Of a stretch of 64,000 bases of DNA, positions 34,001 through 43,123 are shown in pieces. The stretch spans positions 1-64,000 of the forward strand of contig JBDRJH010000198.1 of assembly GCA_043815125.1 (NCBI GenBank), read 5' to 3'. A model generated the notes under the pieces. The model had not been told where the DNA came from, searched no databases, and saw nothing but the letters and a program-made list of their open reading frames with translations. This DNA is from JAUWBF01 sp043815125 (GTDB lineage: Bacteria > Verrucomicrobiota > Verrucomicrobiia > Opitutales > Opitutaceae). Each line of letters opens with the position of its first letter. Position 1 is the first letter of the stretch. A program made the translations under genes and the position numbers.

Positions 34001-34840
34001 TCAGGCCGCGGTCCGGCCGCGACGGCGGATCGCCGCGAAGCCCAGCAGGCCGACCCCGGCGAGCAGTCCGGCGGAGGCCGGCTCGGGAATGCTCGCGTAA
34101 ACGATCTGGGCCGAACTGAGGAAACCGCGCGAATCGCCGCCACCGCCCAACACGGCGATGTTGAGCACGTCGCCGCTGGTGATGGTGAAGCTCAATTTGA
34201 CGAAGTTCTCGCCGACCACCCAGGACGAGGTCGCGTCGGTCGTGCCGCTCTCGTAGCTCAGCGTCTGGCTGTCGTAGCCGCTGAAGTTGAAGTCGCCGGA
34301 CGTGGCCGACGTGGCGTAGTGGAACGTGGTGGTGCTGGCATTGTTCAGGTTGGTGTTGCGGCCCGTCAGGTAGATCTCGTAGTCGCCCGCCGCCAGACCG
34401 CTGATCTGGAAGCCGACCGCGAAGGCGTTGCCGGTGCTGCTGCCGATGAAGATGCCGTCCTTGGCCACGGAGTTGTCGGCATAGACGCCCGTGTTGATGT
34501 TCGTGCCGAGCGCGAGGCTTTGAATAAAGCCGCGATCAAGATCCATCGAGGTCGAGCCGGCGCTGGCTCCGGCGGCCACGTCGAGCGTGATGCCGCTCGC
34601 GGCGCTGCCGTCCGACCACAACAGATCGGAGACGGGGGCGAAGGTGCCGCTCTGGCCGCTGCTGTCGGTGATGGTGTTCCACCCGTCGTCGGCGAAGTCG
34701 CCGTCGGCGGAGTGGTAGGGACTGTCGGTCAGCGACGAGCCGTCGGCGACGGTGGGACCAAAATCGAGCATCAGCACCTGCGCGCCGAGCGAGCCGGCGG
34801 CGGCGGCGGCGGCGATGAAATAACGTAGTGAAGTGAGCAT
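34001..34840 (-). CDS. Secreted PEP-CTERM anchored protein of unknown function
   Basis: The protein has 279 residues from the ATG at 34840; the frame is open 22 codons further upstream, but that part is not signal-like. A signal peptide (MLTSLRYFIAAAAAAGSLGA) precedes a Ser/Gly/Thr/Asp-rich beta-type domain with no family I recognise. The C-terminus is a textbook PEP-CTERM sorting signal: PEP motif (IPEPASAG), hydrophobic helix (LLAGVGLLGFAA) and a basic end (RRRGR). Exosortase would process it for export and surface attachment. It is divergent from the AraC regulator across a 102-base gap, so it may be that regulator's target. Confidence 0.85.
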   Translation of the reverse strand: MLTSLRYFIAAAAAAGSLGAQVLMLDFGPTVADGSSLTDSPYHSADGDFADDGWNTITDSSGQSGTFAPVSDLLWSDGSAASGITLDVAAGASAGSTSMDLDRGFIQSLALGTNINTGVYADNSVAKDGIFIGSSTGNAFAVGFQISGLAAGDYEIYLTGRNTNLNNASTTTFHYATSATSGDFNFSGYDSQTLSYESGTTDATSSWVVGENFVKLSFTITSGDVLNIAVLGGGGDSRGFLSSAQIVYASIPEPASAGLLAGVGLLGFAAIRRRGRTAA

Positions 34841-34942
34841 GACGTTTGTGGGGTTGGGGTGGGGTTTTGTCCTCAAAACAATCCGGGGGCTTCGACCGGG
34901 GCTCAAATTTTATGAATTGAATAACTAAGATAAGAACTATGG

Positions 34943-35848
34943 ATGTTTGACATGTGTCCCGTATCCGAGCCCCTGGGGTCCGACCGCCTCCCGATGCGCG
35001 AGTGGGCCTACGTCCACTCCGAGCTGGAGTGGATCTACGACCACGAGGTGCCCGCCGAGTATCGCGAGCGCAGCGTCGACAAGCAGCGCAACGGTTACTG
35101 GGCCTGGTATGTGCGCGAAGGGCGCGCGGTGGTGGTCACCGAGTCGGGAAAACGTTACGAGGCCGGGGCGGACAGCTGGCTGATGGTGCCCACGGAGCGG
35201 TTGACGCAGCAGTTTTCGGCCGACGCACGCATCCTCTCGCTGCACTTTCTCTGCCAGTGGCCGGCGGGGGAAAACATCCTCTCGGGCAACGGTGGCCTGG
35301 TGGTGCGCGGCGAGGATTATCCCGAACTCGAACGCAAGGCCGCGCGACTCGAACGCATGGTGCGCCGGCACCTGCCCGAGGCGGACCGCATGTATTACGG
35401 GTGTTTTTCCGACTTCGAGCAGTTCCTCTCCTTTCATGCGTTGTTCCAGCAGTGGCTGACCCTGTGGTTTCGCATTCAAAAACAGCACGGTGCCGATCCG
35501 GTGCGCCTGCTCGGCGTGGACAACCGCCTGCTCAACGTGCAGCGCCATCTCAACACCGCGCCGCTGCACGAAGGCCTGCCGGTCGAGGCCCTGCGCCGCG
35601 AGAGCGGTCTGAGCGACGCGCATCTCAACCGCATGTTTCTCGCGCAACACGGCCTCACCGTGCGCAAGTATTGGGAACGTCGCCGGCTCCAGGCCGCGCG
35701 CAGCCTGCTCGAAACCAGCCAGATGCCCATCAAGGAGGTGGCCTACGCGCTCGGTTTCCGCGCCGACTCCCACTTCATGATGTGGTTCAAGCAGCACACC
35801 GGCAAACGCCCCAAGGAATACCGCCAGTGCCACCGCACCATCACCTGA
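34943..35848 (+). CDS. AraC-family transcriptional regulator
   Basis: The protein has 301 residues. The N-terminal half is a cupin-like sensor (GYWAWYVREGRAVVVTESGK). The C-terminal ~100 residues hold two helix-turn-helix motifs (VEALRRESGLSDAHLNRMF, then PIKEVAYALGFRADSHFMMW with FKQHTGKRPKEY). An ATG three codons in (34952) is an alternative start. The ligand is unknown. The divergent PEP-CTERM gene is the nearest possible target. Confidence 0.88.
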   Translation: MFDMCPVSEPLGSDRLPMREWAYVHSELEWIYDHEVPAEYRERSVDKQRNGYWAWYVREGRAVVVTESGKRYEAGADSWLMVPTERLTQQFSADARILSLHFLCQWPAGENILSGNGGLVVRGEDYPELERKAARLERMVRRHLPEADRMYYGCFSDFEQFLSFHALFQQWLTLWFRIQKQHGADPVRLLGVDNRLLNVQRHLNTAPLHEGLPVEALRRESGLSDAHLNRMFLAQHGLTVRKYWERRRLQAARSLLETSQMPIKEVAYALGFRADSHFMMWFKQHTGKRPKEYRQCHRTIT

Positions 35849-35881
35849 AAAAGTGTCACTTAATGAGTGACACTTTTTCAG
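35845..35881 (+). terminator. Terminator overlapping the araC-type stop codon
   Basis: A perfect 16-bp stem (35845-35860 and 35866-35881) with loop TAATG has the core AAAAAGTGTCACT. The A-tract and T-tract arms let it act on both strands. It overlaps the TGA of the AraC-family gene. Confidence 0.85.
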
Positions 35882-35961
35882 CCCGCCCCGCCCGCGAGCG
35901 AGGCGAGCCGACAGGCCCCGGCCCGTGGACGGCGGCGTGGACGGGGGCGGTCGGGGCGACG

Positions 35962-35996
35962 AAATAAAAACTAACCTGTCTGGTTAGTTTTTATTT
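35962..35996. terminator. Bidirectional hairpin between convergent genes
   Basis: A perfect 15-bp stem, AAATAAAAACTAACC (35962-35976) with its complement (35982-35996), encloses the loop TGTCT. The stop codon of the minus-strand VOC gene lies inside the right arm. The A/T-rich stem is weak for a terminator, so an operator role is also possible. Confidence 0.65.
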
Positions 35997-36449
35997 TTGC
36001 GAACGCAGCCGGCCTTCGTCGCCGGGGGCGAGTTGGGCGCTGGCGTGGGTGTATTCCATGAGCTCAATGCGGTTGCCGTCGGGGTCGGCCAGCCAGGCTT
36101 GGAACGAACCGTCCATGCCCGTCGTGATCGGACCGACGTCGACGCCGCGGGCGATGAGCGTCTCGCGGAACGCGGCCAGACCGGTGACTTCGAGGCAGAA
36201 GTGGCCGTAGCGGTTCCCCGTGGTCAGCGGCGCGGGCGGGGTGCCGTCGCCCCATTGCCTGGTTGCGCCGGCCTGGTCGAAAAACTCGACGAAGGTCGTG
36301 TCGCCCATGGCGACGTAGGCGCCGAAGATGGAGCCGTCGGCGGCGGCGAAGCGGAACTTGACCGTGAGTCCGAGCCGGTCGCGATAAAACGCGACCACGC
36401 GGTCAAGGTCGTTGGTGGTGAGGCAGAGGTGGGCGAGTTTACGAATCAT
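35991..36449 (-). CDS. VOC/glyoxalase-fold metalloprotein, lactoylglutathione-lyase-like
   Basis: The protein has 152 residues with two beta-alpha-beta-beta-beta halves of the vicinal oxygen chelate fold. The metal-ligand positions are a His near the start (LAHLCLTTND), a Glu (TTFVEFFDQ), a His (RYGHFCLEVTG) and a Glu (NRIELMEYTH). It resembles glyoxalase I (GloA), which detoxifies methylglyoxal, but the fold also serves dioxygenases and resistance proteins, so the substrate is not settled. It is transcribed on the same strand as the Bat module but separated from it by 66 bases and a small hairpin. Confidence 0.8.
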   Translation of the reverse strand: MIRKLAHLCLTTNDLDRVVAFYRDRLGLTVKFRFAAADGSIFGAYVAMGDTTFVEFFDQAGATRQWGDGTPPAPLTTGNRYGHFCLEVTGLAAFRETLIARGVDVGPITTGMDGSFQAWLADPDGNRIELMEYTHASAQLAPGDEGRLRSQK

Positions 36450-36488
36450 AAAACGTCGGTAACCGTGACGCCCGCGGCGCGGCCAAAG

Positions 36489-36507
36489 TGTAACCCAATA
36501 GGTTACA
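36489..36507. promoter_or_regulatory. Short inverted repeat upstream of the VOC gene
   Basis: TGTAACC (36489-36495) and GGTTACA (36501-36507) form a 7-bp stem around CAATA, 40 bases upstream of the VOC start codon. Without a T-tract it looks more like an operator than a terminator. Confidence 0.35.
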
Positions 36508-37007
36508 AACGGCCGTCAGGGGGTGGTCCAGAGGGCGGTGAGGTCGGTGGCGCGGAGCCAGCCGGTTTGGTCGTTGGGGAGGGTGATCTGGCGCCAGCCG
36601 AGGAAGTCCTTGCCGACCCGGGCGAGGGTGCCGGCTTGCACGGTGGTGGTCTGCTGGTCCTGGGCGGCCTCGGTGGGCACGGAGCGCAGGGTGGCCTCGC
36701 GCCAGACCAGCACGGTGTCGCGGGCGGTCAGGGGCGCGTAGGCACGCAGGGCGACCGCGGCGGTCGCGGCCGCCAGCAGGGCGATGGAGAACAGGAGCAA
36801 GGCCCAGCGCGCCGGCAGTCGTGTGTAGCCGGAGAGCACGAGCAGGGTGAGCGCGGTCGCGCCGACCGCGGCGGCGGCGATGAGCACGAGCTGCCACACG
36901 AACGGGCCGGCGAGGCGGGCGATCTGGTCGGCCGGCAACGGGGAGTCGACGACGAACGGGGCGAAGGCGGCGGCGACCTTGGGGGACTTGTCGGCGGCGA
37001 GGGCGAG

Positions 37008-37010
37008 CTA
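37008..37010 (-). other. In-frame TAG inside the BatD-BatE gene
   Basis: The minus strand reads ATRW-TAG-LALAADK. The frame stays open and clearly protein-like on both sides for hundreds of bases. A tyrosine codon (TAC), one base away, would fit the TPR context. Confidence 0.8.
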
Positions 37011-38667
37011 CCAGCGGGTGGCCGGGGAGGCGGGGTTATGCAACCAGGCGACGGCGGCGTGGGCGGCGGCCTCGTCCCAACGATCCTGTTGGGCGAGGGC
37101 GAGCGAGAGATTGTGGCGGGCGGCCCAGTCTGTCGGGGTTTTTTGGATACGTTCGCGCCAGCCGGTCTCGGCGGCGGCGAAGTCGCCGGACGCGTAGTCG
37201 TCGGTCTGGGCGGGCAATGCCGGCGCGAGGAGGAGCAGGAGGGCGATGGTGGCGAGCCAGGGGAAGAGATTGCGCGGGCGGAAGAGTTGCCAGGGCGACC
37301 ACGCGGGCACGGCGTGCAGGGCGAGGGCCTGGCGGGCCTGGGCGATCCATTGGGGGGCGATGGGGGTGTCGCGGCGGTAGAGCACGCGTTCGCTCTCGGC
37401 CCAGAGCGCGCCCCAGCCGGCATCGGGGAAGTCGCGCGGGGTGGGTGTGGCGACGTCGAGTTGCCAGAGCCGCGCGGTGTCGTCGCGCCAGGCGCGCACG
37501 AGTTCGGGCGTGGGTTGTTCGGCGATTTGGTCGAGGGTGCGGGCGAGTCGGTCGCGGGCTTCGCGCAGGTGGCGGGCGGGGTCGGTCTGGCGGGAGCGTC
37601 GGAGGGCGAGCGCGAACCAAAGCAGCGGGGGCAGGGCGAAGGGGGCGGCGCAGAGCCGGAGCAGGGGGGAGGGCGCGAGGGGGTTGCCGGCGGGTGGCGC
37701 GTCGGGCAGCGGGTCGAGCGGGATGACGCCGACGGGTTTGACCGGGGCGGGCGGAGGGGGCTGCGTGCCGGCGGCCGGGGTGGTGGCGGGACCGGGCGTG
37801 GTGGTCGCGGCGGGGATGGGGGCGCCGGTGACGTTGATGGTGAAGGTCTCGGTGGCGAGGGTGCGGTAATCGCCCTTGGCGGGGTCGAAGACGACGAGAT
37901 TGACCGGGCCGAGCGTGTGGGTGCCGGGCGCGGTGGGAATGAGCACGACGTCCTCGCTGAGGGTGGCGTTGAAGAGGCCGCCTTCTCGGGCGGGGGTGCG
38001 CACGGCCTGGGGTTGCACGACGCGGAAATCCCGCGAGACCTCGCGCGAGGGCAGGGCGTTGATCGAGGGCCAGTTGCCGACGCCCTCAAGCGTGAGCGTC
38101 CAGGTGACGGGTTCGCCGACCTGGGCGTCGAGCGGCACGGCCTTGGCGGTGAGGTTGAAGTCGCCGACGATGCCGCTGAAGCCGGCGGGGGCGGGCGCGG
38201 GCAGGGGTTTGACGTTGATGGTGGCGGGGGCGGAGCTGACGCCGTATTGTTCGAGGTTGGGGCGTCCGAAGAAGCCGAACGAGGTGGTGCCGGTGTTGAG
38301 GTTGACGAGTTGTTTGGCGGGCTGGAGGGCGAGTTCGCCGGCGGTGGGCGCGAGGGCGAGGGTGCGGTAGTTGATGCGGACCTTGCGCACGCCGCCCTGC
38401 ACGATCTCGGTGCTGTCGGGCTGGGGCCAGTCCTCGATGATGAGCGGGGCGGGTTGCCAGTCGGGGTGGCTGCCGAGGCCGTAGAAGTAATTTTTGTCGA
38501 CCTCAAGCGCGTAGCCGAGGGCGAAGACTTGTCCTTGCCAGACGGATACGGGCGGCGGGATGAAGCGGGCGGTGGCGATGTCGGCGAGGCGGGCGCGGTT
38601 GTCGCCGACGGTGGCCTCGGCCACGGTGAAGGTGACGGGGGCGGCGCGCACGGAGCCCTTGTCGGTG

Positions 38668-38670
38668 CCC
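38668..38670 (-). other. Frame break in the BatD part
   Basis: The minus strand reads ALTW in the upstream frame, then sense continues in another frame as GTDKGSVRAAPVTFTV. The junction is a GGG run; GGGG would join both parts (LTWGTDKG). Confidence 0.75.
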
Positions 38671-39006
38671 ACGTGAGCGCGGGGATGGTGATCTCGGCGC
38701 CGAGCGGGGCGGTGGCGACCACGGGGTAGGAGACGGTGACGGTGGAGGATTGGGCGGCGCTGCCGTTGACGATATTGAACGAGGAGCGCCGGCTGGTGGA
38801 GGGGGTGCCGAAGCGGAGGCCGTCGATGGCGGGCAGGGCGGGGGTTTCCCGGGGGGAGCAGTCCTCGAAGATGAGTTCAAGGGTGGTGGTCTCGCCTTGG
38901 GCGAGGGTGCCGCCGGCGGGTTTCCAGACGACGGACTGGGCGCCGAGGGGGGCGGCGAGGCAGCAGAGGGCGAGGAGGGTGGTGAGGAGGCGGATCATGG
39001 GCGGCG

Positions 39007-40897
39007 TCACCAGGTTTGGCCGGCGGGGGGCGCGGGCTGGTCGTTCGGGTCTTGAAGGAGTTGAAAGAGGCGCGCGGGGGAGTCCTGGGACTTGAGTTGT
39101 TCGAGGCGTTGCAGGGTTTGCATGAGCTCGGGGTCGTCGGTGAGGGGTTGGCCGGTGGCGGCGCCGCCGACGCGCTGGGTTTCGCCGGGTTCGGGGGAGG
39201 GTTGCCGGGCGGGCTCGCCGGCTTCAGGCGAGGGCTGGGGGGAGGCGGGGGTTTTGTCGGATGGGGTGGGTTCGTCCAGGTCGCCGAAGGCGGATTGGCC
39301 GGGTTTCTTTTCGGAGTCGGCCTGTTCGTCGGGGGCGGAGCGGTCCTGGCCGGACGCTTGGTCGGAGGGCTGGTCGGACGGCGATGCTGAACCTTGGTCG
39401 GACGAGTCGCCCTTTTCGCCGGCGGAGTCGTTTTGTTCGCCGGAGTTGGTGTCGGAGGGATTGTCCGAGTCGGGTTGATCGGAGGGTTTTTGCTCGGAGT
39501 CCTCTTCGGATTGGCCGGGCTGTTGTTGCTGCTGCTGCTGATCTTGCGAGGGCGGGGGCTCGGGCGGCTTCTGACGTTGTGCCTGGAGGGATTCTTGGAG
39601 GTCGTCCCACTGGGCGGCCTTGGGGTCGAGAAGGCGACCGGCGTCGACGGCGGCGAGGCCGTCGTCGACGATGCCGGCGGGCGTGGCTTGGCCCTGGGCG
39701 CGGAGGGTCTGGCCGTGGGCGAGGGTGGTGCGGGCGAACTCGGCGTAGTCGGCGGCGGTGAGGGCGGGTTTTTGCGCGAGGGTGGCGGCGAGTTCGGGCA
39801 GGGTGGGGGCGGTGTCGGCCCGGGCAGGTGGGGAAAGGGGTTGGAGTGCGAGCAGCACGGCGATCAGGTGGGCGGCGGTGCCGCGCAGGCGGCCGACGGG
39901 CGCGGAGTCGATGCGCACGGGGAACTCGCGCCAGAAGGCCCAGAGGAGCAGGAGGAGGGCGGGGGCGAGCGCCCATTGATAGCGCTCGGCGAGGCGGACG
40001 CGGCCGGTTTCCTTGAACTCGCCGGCGCGGCCTTGGTCGACGGTCGACTCGATGAGGGCGGCGATGTCGACCCATTGGCTGGCGTCGGTGTAGACGCCGT
40101 CGGTTTCGCGGGCGAGTTCGCGCAGGGTGGCGTCGTCAAGCCGGGAGAGCACGACGGCGCCGCGTTCGTCTTTGACGAGTCCGCCCTGGCCGTCGGGGGA
40201 GCATGGCGCCGGCGGTGGTGCCGATGCCGAGGGTGAGGATGCGCACGCCGCGCTCGCGGCAGGTTTTGGTCAGTTCGCGCCAGTCGTCGTTGGCGGCCTC
40301 GCCGTCGCTGAGGATGACGAGGAAGCGGTCGGCGGAGGAGTCGCTGAAGGCGCCGAGCGAGGTCTGGAGCAGCGCGGTGTAGTCGGTGCCGCCGGCGGGC
40401 AGGAAGCCGGGGTCGAGCAGCGGGAGGAAGTCGCGGATGATCTCGTGGTCGCCGCTGAGGGGGCTTTGCAAAAACGCGGTGCCGGAGAAGACGACGAGGC
40501 CGACGCGTTCGCCGGGGGTGTTTTCGAGCAGGCTTTGGGTGAGCAGGCGGGCGCGTTCGAGGCGGTTGGGTTTGACGTCGTCGGCGAGCATCGAGCGGGA
40601 TAGGTCGATGGCGACGAGGATCTCGCGGGCCTGATCGAAGACGGGTTCCTCGATGCGGCCCCATTGCGGGCGGGCGACGGCGAGCGCGGCGAGGGCGAGG
40701 CCGAGGGCGAGCCGCCAGCGGACGCGGGCGCGACGGGCGCGTCCGGACGGGGTGAGCGAGACGCCGCCGGGGCCGGCGTCGGCGGCGAGGATTTTGTCCG
40801 GGCGGGCGTTGGCCGGGGCGCGGCGAGCGATGTCCCGCGCGAGCAGCAGCAGGGGGAGGGCGAGCAGCCAGAGGAGTTGCGGGTGGAGGAAGCTCAT
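39007..40897 (-). pseudogene. BatB-BatC fusion: von Willebrand factor A protein with a long low-complexity tail, one frame break
   Basis: The ATG at 40897 overlaps the BatA stop (ATGA). Two membrane segments at the N-terminus precede a VWA domain with the MIDAS motif DLSRS and DGEAANDDW. After GIGTTAGAML the frame is lost in a C run (40195-40199). In the other frame the protein continues as DGQGGLVKDERGAVVLSRLD, then a helical TM (WALAPALLLLLWAFW), a second hydrophobic stretch and a BatC-like region. The end is a Gln/Ser/Asp/Pro-rich tail of about 200 residues (39007-39600). One C fewer would give one protein of about 630 residues. It is the fifth gene of a MoxR/Bat operon and overlaps the BatD-BatE gene. 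Confidence 0.72.
40195..40199 (-). other. Frame break in the BatB-BatC gene
   Basis: A run of five Gs on the plus strand. With four, the minus strand would read GTTAGAMLPDGQGGLV without interruption, a normal VWA-protein continuation. As given, the VWA frame ends at 40136. Confidence 0.78.
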
Positions 40898-41910
40898 GCG
40901 GCGGCGGACTGGGGGCGGACGGCGAGGGCGGCGAGCAGCAGGCAGGCGGCGCCGGGCAGGGTGAACCAGGGGAAGTATTCGTTGGTGATGAGCGTGGACT
41001 TGGCCTCGAACTCGATCTTCTCGTTTTCGTCGATGGCGGCGAAGGCGCGTTGCACGGTGTCGGCGTCGGCGGCGCGGAAGTATTGCCCGTCGGTGAGCTC
41101 GGCGATGCGGTGCAGGGTGGTCTCGTCGAGGTCGGACTGGACGCGGCGGGTGCCGAGGCGGTTGCCGGCCTGGTCGAAGACGGGCATGGGCACGATGCCG
41201 TTGCGGCCGGCGCCGATGGTGTAGACGGGGATGGCGCGTTTTTGCGCGATTTCGGCGGCGGCGATCGGGGCCATGGCCCCGCGGTTGTTGGAGCCGTCGG
41301 TGAGGAGCACGACGAAGGCACCGGCGCGTTTGCCGTCGTCGGTGCGGGCGGCCTGTTCGAGGCGAGAGAGGGCGACGCCGAGTCCGTCGCCGATGGCGGT
41401 GCCGTCCTCGATGAGGCCGATCTTGAGGCGTTCGATCTGTTTGCCGAGCCAGGCGTGGTCGAAGGTGAGCGGCGCGAGCGTGTAGGCGCGGCCGGAAAAG
41501 ACGACGATGCCGATGCGGTCGCCGGGGCGCTCGGTGATGAAGGCCTGGATGACGGGCTTGATGGCCTGCAGGCGGTTGGCGGGGCGTCCGTTGACCTCGT
41601 AGTCCTCGGCGAGCATCGAGCCGGAGAGGTCGACCGCGAGGATGAGGTCGTAGCCCTCGGTGTTGACGACCTGGCGCTGGTCGAGGCGCTGGGGGCGGGC
41701 GAGGCCGAGGGTGAGCAACACGAGTCCGAGGCCCGCGAAGATGAGCGGCAGGCGGCTCGGGCTGGTGAGCGAGGGTTGGTGCCAGGCGGCGGCGAAGGGC
41801 ACGACGAGCACGGGCACGCGGCGCCGTCTGCGCAGCCAGATGGCGAGCGGGAGCAGCAGCAGGGCGAGCAGCCAGAGCGGGGTGGCGAAGATGTAGTTGC
41901 CGGCGAACAT
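40894..41910 (-). CDS. BatA-like von Willebrand factor A membrane protein
   Basis: The protein has 338 residues with two N-terminal membrane helices (YIFATPLWLLALLLLPLAIW and IFAGLGLVLLTLGLA). A VWA domain follows with intact MIDAS DLSGSM, a threonine-containing loop (DGTAIGDG) and LLTDGSNNRG. A C-terminal membrane helix (FTLPGAACLLLAALAV) closes it. BatA binds partners through a metal-ion site and is thought to form a periplasmic complex with BatB. It lies three bases after DUF58 and overlaps BatB by ATGA. Confidence 0.88.
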   Translation of the reverse strand: MFAGNYIFATPLWLLALLLLPLAIWLRRRRRVPVLVVPFAAAWHQPSLTSPSRLPLIFAGLGLVLLTLGLARPQRLDQRQVVNTEGYDLILAVDLSGSMLAEDYEVNGRPANRLQAIKPVIQAFITERPGDRIGIVVFSGRAYTLAPLTFDHAWLGKQIERLKIGLIEDGTAIGDGLGVALSRLEQAARTDDGKRAGAFVVLLTDGSNNRGAMAPIAAAEIAQKRAIPVYTIGAGRNGIVPMPVFDQAGNRLGTRRVQSDLDETTLHRIAELTDGQYFRAADADTVQRAFAAIDENEKIEFEAKSTLITNEYFPWFTLPGAACLLLAALAVRPQSAAA

Positions 41911-41913
41911 GCG

Positions 41914-42831
41914 TTAACGGGCCCCCATGCGCTCGCGGAAGAACCGCACGAGCGCGTCGAGGCGGTTTTGGTCGGTGCCCACGGTGAGCCGAGCGCGCTG
42001 GTCGGGGAAGAGACGCGTCCACGACTGTTCGCGTTGTTTGCGCCACTGGCCGTGCGCGGTGCGGGTGGCGGGAGTGTTTTCCAAGGTCACGAGGCGTCCG
42101 GCCAGCGGGTCGTAGGCGCTGATCAAGCGGCCGTCGGGAAAGTCGCGCTCCCACGGATCCTCGACGCGAAAGCCGAGCGTCTGGAAGCGCTCCTGCAACA
42201 GAGGCCACCCCTCGGGCGGCGTGCGCGGGGCGAAGTCGCCCAGCCACACGACGATGCTGTGGCGCGGCGCGGCGCGCAGGATGAGTTGCCACGGGAGCAG
42301 GGGGCGCTCCGCCACGGGCGCGTCGATGGCGGGGGCGGGGAGGGTGAAGAGGTTGGCGGCCGCGTGGTGGATGGCGCCGCGTCCGCGCATGGGCGGGCGC
42401 AGGGTGTGTTTGCCGTCGGGCAACACGTGCACGAAGCCGACGCGGTCGCGGTTGATCGCGCCGAGCAGCATGAGGAAGCCCGCGAGTTCGAGCAGCGCCT
42501 CGCGCTTGGTGACGTCGCCGGAGCCGAACTGCAGGCTCGGCGTGTCCTCGAAGACGATCAGCACGGTGACCTCGCGCTCCTCCACGAATTTTTTGCGGTA
42601 GGGTTCGCCGAGGCGCGCGGTGACGTTCCAGTCGATGTCGCGCACATCGTCGCCGAACTCGTAGCGCACGACCTGGTCGAACTCCATGCCGCGTCCGCGG
42701 AAGGCCGAGCGGTATTCGCCGCCGAGCACGTTCTCCACCGCGTGACGCACGCGCCACTCCAGCCGGCGCAGGGCCGCGAGGGGCGCGGTGGGCGAGGGGG
42801 TGCTGCTGGCGTTGTTTTCCGGACGACTCAT
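41914..42831 (-). CDS. DUF58 domain protein of the MoxR/Bat operon
   Basis: The protein has 305 residues from the ATG at 42831, which overlaps the preceding gene by ATGA. The DUF58 signature is SAFRGRGMEFDQVVRYEFGD followed by VRDIDWNVTARLGEPYRKKF. The downstream half resembles a degenerate VWA fold (VLIVFEDTPSLQFG). DUF58 proteins are constant partners of MoxR ATPases, and their biochemical role is unknown. No membrane segments are visible. Confidence 0.88.
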   Translation of the reverse strand: MSRPENNASSTPSPTAPLAALRRLEWRVRHAVENVLGGEYRSAFRGRGMEFDQVVRYEFGDDVRDIDWNVTARLGEPYRKKFVEEREVTVLIVFEDTPSLQFGSGDVTKREALLELAGFLMLLGAINRDRVGFVHVLPDGKHTLRPPMRGRGAIHHAAANLFTLPAPAIDAPVAERPLLPWQLILRAAPRHSIVVWLGDFAPRTPPEGWPLLQERFQTLGFRVEDPWERDFPDGRLISAYDPLAGRLVTLENTPATRTAHGQWRKQREQSWTRLFPDQRARLTVGTDQNRLDALVRFFRERMGAR

Positions 42832-43088
42832 GATCCCGGTGTGTGAAAAACAAACTTCCACGTCGCGACGCCCCACAGCGGCAGCGCCACGCCGACGGGA
42901 AGCATCCACCGAAACTTACGGGTGGAATAAAGCCACGCCATCGCGAGCGGCCAGAGCAGCCACAGCCAGTAGAACGGCTGAAAGCGGCGGTCGTCGGGAA
43001 TCAGCAGCGCGATCCCGAGCAGGCCGAACGAGTGCAAAAACAAAACACCGACGAAGGCTTTGTAGTTTTTACGATCGAGGTAGGACAT
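42828..43088 (-). CDS. Small 86-residue membrane protein between MoxR and DUF58
   Basis: The ATG at 43088 is 35 bases after the MoxR stop, and the TGA overlaps the DUF58 ATG. Three predicted membrane helices are visible: YKAFVGVLFLHSFGLLGIAL, FYWLWLLWPLAMAWLYS and MLPVGVALPLWGVATWKFVF. I recognise no family. Its tight coupling inside the operon suggests it works with the MoxR/DUF58/Bat proteins at the membrane. Confidence 0.7.
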   Translation of the reverse strand: MSYLDRKNYKAFVGVLFLHSFGLLGIALLIPDDRRFQPFYWLWLLWPLAMAWLYSTRKFRWMLPVGVALPLWGVATWKFVFHTPGS

Positions 43089-43123
43089 GGCCTTGCTTGG
43101 ACGCTGCGTAACAAAGCCCGCGC

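Larger units (their letters stand above)
36516..39010 (-). pseudogene. BatD-BatE fusion (Bat module), disrupted by a frame break and a TAG codon
   Basis: Read as one gene from the GTG at 39010 (or ATG 38998, MIRLLTTLLALCC), it would encode about 830 residues. It has a signal peptide, BatD-type beta-sandwich repeats, a membrane segment (APFALPPLLWFALAL), a second membrane segment, a TPR-like stretch (DWAARHNLSLALAQQDRWDE), two more membrane helices and a C-terminal SH3b domain (GTLARVGKDFLGWRQITL), the last parts matching BatE. The frame breaks at about 38668-38670, where one extra G would restore it. A TAG at 37008-37010 interrupts the TPR region, and the same frame then stays open to 36516. 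Bat proteins sit in the envelope with MoxR and are linked to stress tolerance. The upstream BatB-C gene overlaps its start. Confidence 0.7.

Noticed and set aside
35997..38729. Plus-strand open frame of about 910 codons opposite the Bat genes
   Set aside because: Gly/Glu/Val repeats without motifs; the minus strand has clear BatD, TPR and SH3b features.
39007..40152. A separate gene starting at 40152 (LSRLDDATLRELARE)
   Set aside because: It begins inside the VWA domain and has no start-site support. It is the continuation of BatB after the frame break.
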